From NCBI GenBank assembly GCA_964608185.1, contig CAZSMR010000004.1, positions 1-53,174 on the forward strand: a stretch of 53,174 bases of DNA, read 5' to 3'. The notes beneath the pieces are model-generated. The model was not told the DNA's origin and made no database searches. It saw only the letters and a program-made list of their open reading frames with translations. The position numbers were made by a program, and so were the translations under genes. This DNA is from Porticoccus sp964608185. GTDB lineage: Bacteria; Pseudomonadota; Gammaproteobacteria; Pseudomonadales; Porticoccaceae. Numbering within the stretch: the first letter of the stretch is position 1; each line of letters starts with the position of its first letter. Positions 46,145 through 53,174 of the stretch are shown here, piece by piece.

Positions 46145-46549
46145 TTAATTGTTAATATTTTGATTAGCGACTTTACGTTTTTGACGCACGTCTGTTACAG
46201 CAGCCTTAATAGCATCTTCCGCTAAAACAGAACAATGTATTTTTACTGGAGGCAAGGCAAGTTCATTTGCAATCTCGGTATTTTTAATTACTGAAGCCTC
46301 ATCTAAAGTTTTACCCTTAACCCACTCTGTAAGTAGTGAACTAGAAGCTATGGCAGAGCCGCATCCATAAGTTTTAAACTTAGCATCTTGTATTATTCCA
46401 GCATCATTTACTTCTATCTGTAATCGCATCACATCACCGCAAGCTGGAGCTCCAACCATGCCCGTCCCAACATTACTAGACTTATCATCTAATTTTCCTA
46501 CATTTCTAGGATTATCATAATGATCGAGTACCTTATCGCTATAAGCCAT
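46145..46549 (-). CDS. iscU: Fe-S cluster scaffold IscU
   Basis: Scaffold on which [2Fe-2S] clusters form. The 134-residue protein carries the ligand cysteines C37 (ACGDVM), C63 (YGCGSAIASS) and C106 (HCSVLAE), the aspartate D39, and the HscA recognition motif LPPVK at 99-103, all numbered as in E. coli IscU (128 residues); the six extra residues are at the C-terminus. Confidence 0.99.
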   Translation of the reverse strand: MAYSDKVLDHYDNPRNVGKLDDKSSNVGTGMVGAPACGDVMRLQIEVNDAGIIQDAKFKTYGCGSAIASSSLLTEWVKGKTLDEASVIKNTEIANELALPPVKIHCSVLAEDAIKAAVTDVRQKRKVANQNINN

Positions 46550-46583
46550 AATAAAACTCCTTAATTTTTTAAACTACTTCTAT

Positions 46584-47810
46584 TTAGTGCGCAGCCCACT
46601 CGACGAGGCTGAGATCAACCCCATCTTTATACATATCCCATAGAGGCGATAAATTTCTTAATTTTAAAACTGCCTCGCGAACTTTTAAGACTGCGTAATC
46701 AACTTCTTCTTCTGTACTAAATCGTCCAAATGAAAATCGAATAGAACTGTGGGCCTGTTCATCATCTAAGCCTAAAGCACGCAAAACATATGATGGCTCA
46801 AGACTTGCTGAAGTGCATGCTGAACCTGAAGAAACAGCTAAATCTTTGAGTGCCATAATTAGCGACTCGCCCTCAACATAAGAAAAGCTAACATTTAGAT
46901 TTCCTGCAACGCGTTGCTGCATTGAACCATTAACTCTAACCGCCTCCATGTCTGATATACCATTCCATAAGCGATCTCTTAGAGCTAGGACTTTCTGATG
47001 ATCTTCTTCCATTCTTTCACCAGCGATTCGAAAAGCTTCTCCCATACCTATAATCTGGTGGGTAGCTAAAGTGCCGGAACGCATACCTCTTTCGTGGCCA
47101 CCTCCATGTATCTGCGCTTCAATTCTGACTCGGGGTTTACGCCTTACATATAAAGCTCCTATACCTTTAGGGCCATAAATTTTATGTGCTGATAGTGCCA
47201 TTATGTCAACTTTCACCGAATCTAGGTCGATTGGGACCTTTCCGACACTTTGTGCTGCGTCCACATGAAAAAATACCTTTTTTTCGCGACAAATTTCACC
47301 GATGGCAGCAATATCATTTATTGTTCCAATCTCATTATTGATGTGCATTAAAGAAACTAAAGTTGTGTCTTCCCTGATAGCATCTTTTACCATCTGAGGC
47401 TGAATAATCCCATCTGAATCTGGGATTAAGTAGCTAACATCAAAACCCTCACGCTCCAGCTGTCGGCAAGCATCTAAGACAGCCTTATGTTCGATTTTTG
47501 AGGTTATTATATGCTTACCTTTCTTTTGATTAAAATGAGCGCAGCCTTTAATAGCGAGATTATTTCCCTCAGTTGCACCTGAAGTCCATACAATTTCCCT
47601 TGGATCAGCATTTAGTAATTTTGCTACATGTGCCCTGGCATCTTCAACTGCAGCTTCAGCTTTCCAACCAAATGAATGTGATCTGGATGAGGGATTTCCG
47701 AAGTTACCTTCTCCCATCAAGCACTCTGACATAACCTTGGCTACACCAGGATCGACTGGAGTTGTTGATGAATAATCTAGATAAATTGGTAATTTCATTT
47801 TTTTCGGCAC
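46584..47810 (-). CDS. iscS: Cysteine desulfurase IscS
   Basis: Pyridoxal-phosphate enzyme that removes sulfur from cysteine for Fe-S clusters, thionucleosides and TusA-E relay. In the 408-residue protein (E. coli 404) the PLP lysine lies in LSAHKIYGPKG and the persulfide cysteine C332 in SSGSACTSAS. It supplies sulfur to IscU and, through TusA-E, to the tusE-like protein also encoded in this window. The N-terminus is four residues longer than E. coli. Confidence 0.99.
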   Translation of the reverse strand: MPKKMKLPIYLDYSSTTPVDPGVAKVMSECLMGEGNFGNPSSRSHSFGWKAEAAVEDARAHVAKLLNADPREIVWTSGATEGNNLAIKGCAHFNQKKGKHIITSKIEHKAVLDACRQLEREGFDVSYLIPDSDGIIQPQMVKDAIREDTTLVSLMHINNEIGTINDIAAIGEICREKKVFFHVDAAQSVGKVPIDLDSVKVDIMALSAHKIYGPKGIGALYVRRKPRVRIEAQIHGGGHERGMRSGTLATHQIIGMGEAFRIAGERMEEDHQKVLALRDRLWNGISDMEAVRVNGSMQQRVAGNLNVSFSYVEGESLIMALKDLAVSSGSACTSASLEPSYVLRALGLDDEQAHSSIRFSFGRFSTEEEVDYAVLKVREAVLKLRNLSPLWDMYKDGVDLSLVEWAAH

Positions 47811-47837
47811 CTATTTTTATAAAAATTTTAATCTTAA

Positions 47838-48272
47838 TTAACTACCTGATCGTAAATTAACGAGCCGTACATCATTTTTATATACGAGACTATCGAGGCT
47901 CACTCCATGTAAAAAACGATGTATTTGTATACTTAGGTCATCCCAAAGATCATGTGTTAGACACAGACCTCCTTTATTACAGTTTCCTGCCCCATTGCAG
48001 CTTGTAGCGTCAATAGATTCATTTACTGCCCCAATTATTTGCGCGACGCTTATATCCTGCCTATCGCGTGATAACTTGTAACCGCCACCTGGTCCTCGTG
48101 AACTAATAACTAACTCTTGCTTCCTTAACTTAGCAAACAATTGCTCGAGGTAACCTCTTGAAATATTCTGTCGTTTAGATATGTCGGCTAAACTGATAGG
48201 AAAATTTTCTGCATGCATAGCAAGATCCAACATTGCTGCAACCGCATATCGACCTCGAGTAGTGAGCCGCAT
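47838..48272 (-). CDS. iscR: Fe-S sensing transcription regulator IscR
   Basis: Rrf2-family regulator that represses the isc operon when it carries a [2Fe-2S] cluster. The 144-residue protein has an N-terminal winged helix (MRLTTRGRYAVAAMLDLA) and the cluster ligands C92, C98, C104 and H107, numbered exactly as in E. coli. It is the first gene of the isc operon; its promoter at 48342-48371 and a Fur-type box at 48290-48304 lie upstream. Confidence 0.99.
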   Translation of the reverse strand: MRLTTRGRYAVAAMLDLAMHAENFPISLADISKRQNISRGYLEQLFAKLRKQELVISSRGPGGGYKLSRDRQDISVAQIIGAVNESIDATSCNGAGNCNKGGLCLTHDLWDDLSIQIHRFLHGVSLDSLVYKNDVRLVNLRSGS

Positions 48273-48289
48273 ATATTTCCCTCGCTATT

Positions 48290-48304
48290 TGATAAGCATT
48301 ATCA
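48290..48304. promoter_or_regulatory. Candidate Fur box in the iscR leader
   Basis: TGATAAGCATTATCA differs from the 7-1-7 Fur consensus TGATAATnATTATCA at one position. It lies between the putative iscR promoter and the iscR start, 18 bases before the ATG, where a bound repressor would block elongation. Confidence 0.6.
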
Positions 48305-48341
48305 TTTGCATTTATAATACCTAAAATTTATATTCACAATA

Positions 48342-48371
48342 ATTATACGAAAAACATACCCTTTTGGTCAA
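48342..48371 (-). promoter_or_regulatory. Putative sigma70 promoter of the isc operon
   Basis: On the minus strand TTGACC (48371-48366) and TATAAT (48347-48342) are 18 bases apart. The -35 is embedded in TTTACTTGACCAAAAGGGTAT, which recalls one half of an IscR type 1 site (ACTTGAC...GGGTAT) but is several bases too short for the full 25-bp motif. The leader to iscR would be about 60 bases. Confidence 0.7.
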
Positions 48372-48420
48372 GTAAATAACCTATTATTTTAGTATGTTAT
48401 TGAACTAGGTAATAAGAAGC

Positions 48421-49176
48421 TTAGTCTTTAATTTTTTTTAGCTTGTGGGCTATATTTTTAATTGCTGTTAAAACGCCGCGTAGTATAGATAGTTCCATTT
48501 CATCGAGGCGAATTCTTCCATACAATCTACGTAGTCTGGTCATAGTCTGACGAGGATTGTTTTTATCATGAAAGCCTATATCTATTAAAACTTGCTCTAG
48601 ATGCTGAAAATAAAGTTCGAGGTCACCTACACTTGCTGGAGGTTGATCCCATTCTTTGAAAGACGGTAGGCTTCCACTCGCATCTGACAAAAAAGCCATA
48701 CGAACCTCATAGCAGAGAACCTGTACAGCTGATGCCAGATTAAGGGAACTATAATCTGGGTTGGATGGTATATGCACATGATACGTGCATTTATGGAGCT
48801 CTTCGTTAGTTAAACCCCTGTCTTCGCGGCCAAAAACTATTGCTACATCGTGCTCGCCTGCTTCACGCCAAACTCGAATACCACATTCACGAGGGTTCAT
48901 TAAAGGCCAAGGTATTCGTCGCTCACGAGCACTAGTCCCAACGACTAAGCCACAGCCAGAAATAGCATCATCCAGATTGCTGACAACAATTGCGTTATTT
49001 AAAACGTCAACTGCATTTGCTGATCTCCAAAGAGCCTGATCTGCTGGGTAATTTTTTGGCTCTACTAGATATAATTGATGCAGGCCCATATTTTTTATAG
49101 CTCGAGCAGCTGCACCTATATTACCTGGGTGACTAGTATTCACGAGTACAATACGAATTCTATCGAAGTTTTTCAT
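48421..49176 (-). CDS. trmJ: tRNA (cytidine/uridine-32-2'-O-)-methyltransferase TrmJ
   Basis: SpoU-class (SPOUT) 2'-O-methyltransferase acting on position 32 of tRNA. The 251-residue protein has the SPOUT motifs NTSHPGNIGAAARAIKNMG (residues 13-31), VFGREDRGLTNEEL and IPSNPDYSSLNLASAVQVL (trefoil-knot S-adenosylmethionine site). E. coli TrmJ is 246 residues and is also placed between suhB and iscR. It is divergent from suhB and the gap to iscR (148 bases) carries the isc promoter. Confidence 0.96.
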   Translation of the reverse strand: MKNFDRIRIVLVNTSHPGNIGAAARAIKNMGLHQLYLVEPKNYPADQALWRSANAVDVLNNAIVVSNLDDAISGCGLVVGTSARERRIPWPLMNPRECGIRVWREAGEHDVAIVFGREDRGLTNEELHKCTYHVHIPSNPDYSSLNLASAVQVLCYEVRMAFLSDASGSLPSFKEWDQPPASVGDLELYFQHLEQVLIDIGFHDKNNPRQTMTRLRRLYGRIRLDEMELSILRGVLTAIKNIAHKLKKIKD

Positions 49177-49412
49177 ATCATGACCTTATGGAAGCGGGAC
49201 ATCAAAAAATTTATTTTTTAATGGAACAAGGAAGAGTGCATATCCAGTAGTTCATAAATTAAAGGCCTGCAGAGCATTATTTGATAATTTAAAAGAAAAT
49301 ATTCTAACAGGAAGACCCAGAGAAATCATGGTGTTTTATGTCAGTGAAGCCTAACATCCGTCATTAGCCTCTGTTACAATTCTTTTCTTTATCTATGCTG
49401 GAATACCTTGAA

Positions 49413-50219
49413 ATGGAACCGATGGTAAATATTGCACTCCGCGCTGCACGTAAGGCAGGAGATTTGATTATTCGGGCGACTAAGCGTATTGATTTATTGC
49501 GCATCGATGAAAAAGGACGTAATGACTTTGTCACAGATATTGATTATGCCGCAGAAAAGGAAATAATTTATCATTTACAAAAATCATTTCCTACTCATTC
49601 AATCACTAGTGAGGAGGCTGGGGTCTTAGGTGGTGAAGACAAAGACCACGAATGGATAATTGATCCGCTCGATGGCACCACTAATTTTATCCATGGTATT
49701 CCTCATTTCGCGGTTTCTATAGCCTATAAGCATAAAGGAAAGTTAGAGCATGCAGTTATTATAGATCCGATGAGGCAAGAGGAATTCACGGCCAGTAGAG
49801 GTAGAGGTGCTCATCTAAATGGAACTAGAATTCGTATCTCAAGTCAGCCTTTTTTATCAGGAAGTATAATAGCTACAGGGATTCCATTTAATAGTCCGTC
49901 CATTGAACATATGGAGGCATACCTTTCATGTCTAAGTGAGCTAGCAGAACAATCCTCAGGTATCAGAAGACTAGGTGCCGCGTCACTTGACCTAGCATAC
50001 CTAGCAGCTGGCAGATTTGATGCTTTTTGGGAAATAAACTTAAAGCCCTGGGATATCGCAGCGGGCGTGCTTCTCATCAGAGAAGCTGGGGGTCTTATAT
50101 GTGACTTTAGTGGTAATGATGGCTATCTAAGTAGCGGAAATATCGTTTGCGCGACACCAAAAATTTTTAAGCCAACCCTACAAGTCGTTCGCAAGCATTT
50201 AGGACACTTGGAATTATAA
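49413..50219 (+). CDS. suhB: Inositol monophosphatase family protein SuhB
   Basis: Inositol-1-monophosphatase, which in E. coli also works in ribosomal RNA antitermination. The 268-residue protein (E. coli 267) has the metal site segments EEAGVLGGED, IDPLDGTTNF and the late WDIAAGVLLIREAGG. The start at 49413 gives MEPMVNIALRAARKAG, which aligns with MHPMLNIAVRAARKAG of E. coli; ATG 49395 is in frame but lacks a ribosome site. Position next to trmJ and isc agrees with E. coli. Confidence 0.96.
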   Translation: MEPMVNIALRAARKAGDLIIRATKRIDLLRIDEKGRNDFVTDIDYAAEKEIIYHLQKSFPTHSITSEEAGVLGGEDKDHEWIIDPLDGTTNFIHGIPHFAVSIAYKHKGKLEHAVIIDPMRQEEFTASRGRGAHLNGTRIRISSQPFLSGSIIATGIPFNSPSIEHMEAYLSCLSELAEQSSGIRRLGAASLDLAYLAAGRFDAFWEINLKPWDIAAGVLLIREAGGLICDFSGNDGYLSSGNIVCATPKIFKPTLQVVRKHLGHLEL

Positions 50220-50240
50220 ATATATCTTATATTTAAAAAT

Positions 50241-51002
50241 CTAAGTTTTTGGTAAATATATCAATGGATTAACTGGTTTTCCTCTTTTTCTAATTTCGAA
50301 ATATAAACGCTGAGATTTAACTGAAACGCCTCCTGACTCTGAAATTTTCTGACCTACTAAAACAGATTCATCTTCTTTGACAAAAATTTCTTTATTATGA
50401 GCATATGCACTTAAAAAAGTGGCATCGTGCTTAATGATGATAAGCTTCCCATAACCTCGCAAGCCATCGCCAGAATAAACAACAACCCCAGGTGCTGCGG
50501 CATAAACTGCCGTTCCATATTTACTTCCTATATCAATACCTTTAAATAATTTTGAACTATTAAATTTGCGCAAGACTTTTCCTTTGATTGGCCAACGCCA
50601 TTCCCAATTTTTTTTAGAAGCAGGTAGATTTCTTATTGTTTTTTCTAGCAACGAGGAGGAATTAGGATTTTTTAATAGGGACAACTTATGAATTTTATTT
50701 TTACCAGAAAGCTGAGTAGTATCAAGTAATAGTTTTTGTCCTATATAAATAGTATCCACAATTTTAATGCTATTGATTTCAGCTAACATATTAGAGTCAA
50801 TCTCATATCGCCAAGCGATAGAGAATAAAGTCTCCCCTTTTGAAACAACATGATAGTTTATCTTTTCGGTAAGAGGCTGCTGACGATATACAACTGGGGC
50901 TGATTGAGTCTGGCAGCCTGGCAAAAAAAACAGTACACATGAAACGAAGCAAACCATCCTTACGTATGATTTTACTAAAGGACAACTGGCAAAAATCCTC
51001 AA
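50241..51002 (-). CDS. nlpD: NlpD-like LysM/M23 lipoprotein
   Basis: Activator of cell-separation amidases (AmiC) rather than an active peptidase. The 253-residue protein starts at TTG 51002 with AGGGG 8 bases upstream, has a signal peptide with lipobox LPGC (Cys near residue 30), a LysM domain (YHVVSKGETLFSIAWRYEID, residues about 50-95) and a C-terminal LytM domain. The usual catalytic H-x3-D and H-x-H positions read KGID and LYFE, so the metal site is degenerate, as in E. coli NlpD. Its stop faces the suhB stop with 21 bases between. Confidence 0.92.
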   Translation of the reverse strand: MRIFASCPLVKSYVRMVCFVSCVLFFLPGCQTQSAPVVYRQQPLTEKINYHVVSKGETLFSIAWRYEIDSNMLAEINSIKIVDTIYIGQKLLLDTTQLSGKNKIHKLSLLKNPNSSSLLEKTIRNLPASKKNWEWRWPIKGKVLRKFNSSKLFKGIDIGSKYGTAVYAAAPGVVVYSGDGLRGYGKLIIIKHDATFLSAYAHNKEIFVKEDESVLVGQKISESGGVSVKSQRLYFEIRKRGKPVNPLIYLPKT

Positions 51003-51004
51003 GC

Positions 51005-51991
51005 TTAATCCCCTTGTTTTTTAGTTTTTTCGCTAAAAAATTCTAAAGCTACGATAGTAAAAAAACCAAACATTATTAAACTGAAGGCTAAGTAGGTCTG
51101 AGGATCTTGTCCTGTTTTAGATAGATAACCACCCGGCATCAAAAGTTGGGAAGGAAAGAACAGCTTACTATCCATATCAGTGGAAATAGACTTTACGACA
51201 TTTTTCCAAGGCCATACTATCACTAAAGAGCCAAGCAAAAATCCCGTAAGAACTGAAATAGATAACGAATAATAGGTTTTTAGAAGAATGGTCAGTGCTC
51301 GTGAAAAAACTAAGAGCCCAAACATACACCCTGAACCAAACACAAATAAAACATCCCATTGCATCTGGCTTATGGCACTAATAACAATAGGATATATACC
51401 TAATAGCAACAAAATAAAACTCCCAGAGATTCCTGGTAAAATCATTGCACATATAGCTATACTGCCACCAAAAAATAATACAAAGAGGTCATCCGATGAA
51501 TTGATTCTTGGTGCAATAGAGATCAAAACTACTATGACTATGCCAACTGTTAAACCAACTAGCTCTTTAAAATTAAAGCTCTCGAGCTGTCTAAGTATAT
51601 AACTAGCTGAAGCTAAAATTAATCCAAAGAAAAAAGACCAGACTAAAATGGTTTCTTCCGCCAATAAATAGTATATTAAGTGGGAAAGAAAACTAATACT
51701 GAACAGTGCACCACAGGCTAAAGTTAGTATGAAATTACCATTTATTTTTTTCCAAAATTGAGAAAATTCTTGTTTCCCCAATAATCTTAATGAATCAATA
51801 TTTATTGAGTTTATAGACTCAATAAGCTCCTCATAAATCCCACTTATAAAAGCAATAGTGCCACCTGAAACTCCAGGAAAAATATCGGCAGCACCCATTA
51901 GCGCACCTTTAAAAAAAAGCACTAGCCGATATTTTATTCTACTTTTAATACTGATCTGCATAATAGTTTTAGGGGTTCTGCTCCATATCAT
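51005..51991 (-). CDS. popT: DUF368/PopT family membrane protein, likely undecaprenyl-phosphate translocase
   Basis: A 328-residue polytopic protein with about nine helices and two internal repeats of the family motif: GAADIFPGVSGGTIAFISG near the N-terminus and AMILPGISGSFILLLLG in the middle. DUF368 proteins (PopT) were recently shown to recycle the C55 lipid carrier across the inner membrane. The start may be ATG 51991 or ATG 51961; neither has a clear ribosome site. It sits between pcm and nlpD, where E. coli has no such gene, and ends 2 bases before the nlpD start. Confidence 0.85.
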   Translation of the reverse strand: MIWSRTPKTIMQISIKSRIKYRLVLFFKGALMGAADIFPGVSGGTIAFISGIYEELIESINSINIDSLRLLGKQEFSQFWKKINGNFILTLACGALFSISFLSHLIYYLLAEETILVWSFFFGLILASASYILRQLESFNFKELVGLTVGIVIVVLISIAPRINSSDDLFVLFFGGSIAICAMILPGISGSFILLLLGIYPIVISAISQMQWDVLFVFGSGCMFGLLVFSRALTILLKTYYSLSISVLTGFLLGSLVIVWPWKNVVKSISTDMDSKLFFPSQLLMPGGYLSKTGQDPQTYLAFSLIMFGFFTIVALEFFSEKTKKQGD

Positions 51992-52028
51992 TTAGCAACA
52001 AGAGAAAAATTAAAGATCGACGAAAAAG

Positions 52029-52721
52029 TCAACCTGAAAGTCCGCCAAGGAGTGGGACGAAGCGCACTTTTTGCTCTACTCTTTCTTTATAATTTGAGCT
52101 ATCTCCATCTCTTATAATAACTCTTAGTTCCTGCTCATGACTGGCTCCAACTGGAATTATCAAGATACCGTCAGGAGCCAACTGTTTTAGTAATTCTTCT
52201 GGTATCTCATGAGGTGCAGCGGCACTCATGATAGCATCATATGGTGCGAATTCTGTTAGTCCGAACACACCATCGCTGTGGATCAACCTTACATTCCTAA
52301 TTCCTAAATTTTTAAGCCTTATGCGAGCTTTATCCTGTAAAGATTTTATGCGTTCTACGCTATACACCTTTTCTACAAGTTGCGCCAAAATTGTAGCTTG
52401 ATAGCCAGATCCAGTTCCAATCTCAAGAACCTTTTTTCGTGGCCCAAGCGATAATAATATCTCTGTCATAAGAGCTACTACATATGGTCGAGATAAGGTT
52501 TGACCAAAACCAATAGGGAGAGCTGTATCTTCATAGGATCTATGTGACAAGGCTTCGTCTAAGAATAAATGGCGAGGTGTTATCTTAATTACATCTAATA
52601 CTTTTTTATCTGTAATGCCCTGATTCTGAAGTCGCTGAATTAATCGCTCTCTAGTTCTTTGCGAGGTCATTCCTACTCCACTAAAGTCAACAGTATTCAA
52701 AATTTTCCCTTTTTTATTCAT
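52029..52721 (-). CDS. pcm: Protein-L-isoaspartate O-methyltransferase
   Basis: Repairs isoaspartyl residues in aged proteins using S-adenosylmethionine. The 230-residue protein has the Pcm motifs RHLFLDEALSHRSYEDTALP (20 residues), LPIGFGQTLSRPYVVALMTE, VLEIGTGSGYQATIL and a C-terminal FVPLLGG. E. coli Pcm is 208; the longer N-terminus (about 17 residues) may mean a later start at MTSQRTRERL. surE and truD, usually upstream, are absent here. Confidence 0.95.
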   Translation of the reverse strand: MNKKGKILNTVDFSGVGMTSQRTRERLIQRLQNQGITDKKVLDVIKITPRHLFLDEALSHRSYEDTALPIGFGQTLSRPYVVALMTEILLSLGPRKKVLEIGTGSGYQATILAQLVEKVYSVERIKSLQDKARIRLKNLGIRNVRLIHSDGVFGLTEFAPYDAIMSAAAPHEIPEELLKQLAPDGILIIPVGASHEQELRVIIRDGDSSNYKERVEQKVRFVPLLGGLSG

Positions 52722-52767
52722 AACGCCTGAACTGCATTAAAAGACAAATTTTACTAAACTAAAAACT

Positions 52768-53174
52768 TTATCTGTTAATTAAAACGATAGCCTGGCAAGC
52801 AATACCCTCTCCTCTCCCCTCAAAACCAAGATTTTCTGTAGTAGTGGCTTTGACGTTAATAATATCTGTCTCACTCTCAAGATCAGACGAAAGATTTTCA
52901 ATCATGGCATCTATATAAGGTGCCAACTTAGGCGCTTGAGATATAATAGTAAAATCAACATTTACGACAGAGTATCCTTTATTTTTAATCAACGAGACGA
53001 CCGTTCTTAGTAGCTCGCGACTATTAATATCCAAATAGCGCGGGTCAGTTTCTGGGAAATGTTTACCTATATCGCCCAGTGCTGCTGCTCCTAGTAACGC
53101 ATCGCAAAGTGAATGTATCAAGACGTCTCCATCTGAATGAGCTAAAAGCCCGTATCTAAAAGGGATTTTGACTC
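52768..53174 (-). CDS. ispF: 2-C-methyl-D-erythritol 2,4-cyclodiphosphate synthase, 5' end cut
   Basis: Zinc enzyme of the MEP isoprenoid pathway that forms the cyclic diphosphate before IspG. The visible part reads from the window end as KIPFRYGLLAHSDGDVLIHS and continues into DALLGAAALGDIGKHFPETD, containing the metal ligand histidine HSDGDV. The C-terminal VKATTTENLGFEGRGEGIAC is the family signature. The frame is open to 53174, so the first 20-odd residues are outside the window. Pcm follows it directly, 46 bases away. Confidence 0.97.
   Translation of the reverse strand, partial: VKIPFRYGLLAHSDGDVLIHSLCDALLGAAALGDIGKHFPETDPRYLDINSRELLRTVVSLIKNKGYSVVNVDFTIISQAPKLAPYIDAMIENLSSDLESETDIINVKATTTENLGFEGRGEGIACQAIVLINR

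Noticed and set aside
48355..48395. A full IscR type 1 binding site at the isc promoter
   Set aside because: ACTTGACC and GGGTAT are present but too close together for the 25-bp motif; only mentioned as a half-match.
1..53174. CRISPR arrays, insertion sequences, prophage or toxin-antitoxin modules
   Set aside because: No direct-repeat arrays, transposase, integrase or terminal inverted repeats were seen; nearly all sequence is accounted for by conserved genes.

Overview
This window comes from an AT-rich gammaproteobacterial chromosome. The evidence is the gene order: pgsA-uvrC next to tRNA-Cys, murB/kdsB/lpxK/msbA, der-bamB-yfgM-hisS-ispG-rlmN-ndk, the complete iscRSUA-hscBA-fdx-iscX operon divided from suhB by trmJ, and the ispF/pcm/nlpD neighbourhood. 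Spacing is tight, many genes overlap by 4 bases (ATGA or TTGA), and there are no insertion sequences, phage genes, CRISPR arrays or integrases. This fits a compact, probably marine, free-living lineage; the exact genus cannot be read from the sequence. Runs of 100, 10 and 10 N show that it is a draft scaffold, and at least two gene interruptions look like assembly or sequencing faults.

Layout. 1-7946 (minus): partial tRNA-Cys, pgsA, uvrC, then a cell-envelope block (murB, a low-molecular-weight phosphatase, kdsB, lpxK, msbA) for peptidoglycan and lipid A/KDO. 8174-14865 (plus): a YccA-like membrane protein, a frame-disrupted tusE, a pterin dehydratase, trmA cut by a gap, a cold-shock protein with a good terminator, monomeric isocitrate dehydrogenase, and a small group of poorly known genes (exported cupin, membrane protein, DUF1330). 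14901-16775 (minus): a DUF2489-like protein and rmuC. 16935-23232 (plus): an AddAB-like helicase/nuclease pair. 23402-35017: DAHP synthase, nfuA (minus), metH with a DUF2970 partner, a tiny membrane ORF, sulfite reductase with DUF934, a Kef-type antiporter, and argS. 35069-49176 (minus): the der-to-ndk block, then the isc iron-sulfur operon and trmJ. 49413-53174: suhB (plus), then nlpD, DUF368/PopT, pcm and partial ispF (minus).

The genes share several themes: Fe-S assembly and its clients (isc, nfuA, ispG, rlmN, sulfite reductase), sulfur and methionine metabolism (cysI, DUF934, metH, tusE), envelope building, tRNA/rRNA modification and DNA repair. The strongest non-coding signals are a 32-bp perfect palindrome whose right arm contains the putative metH -35 box, and a near-consensus Fur-type box in the iscR leader downstream of a good sigma70 promoter. 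No clearly new multi-gene defence or mobile system is visible. The least conventional items are the AddAB-like pair with apparently lost Fe-S cysteines, the metH palindrome, the 41-residue membrane ORF and the cupin/membrane/DUF1330 cluster.
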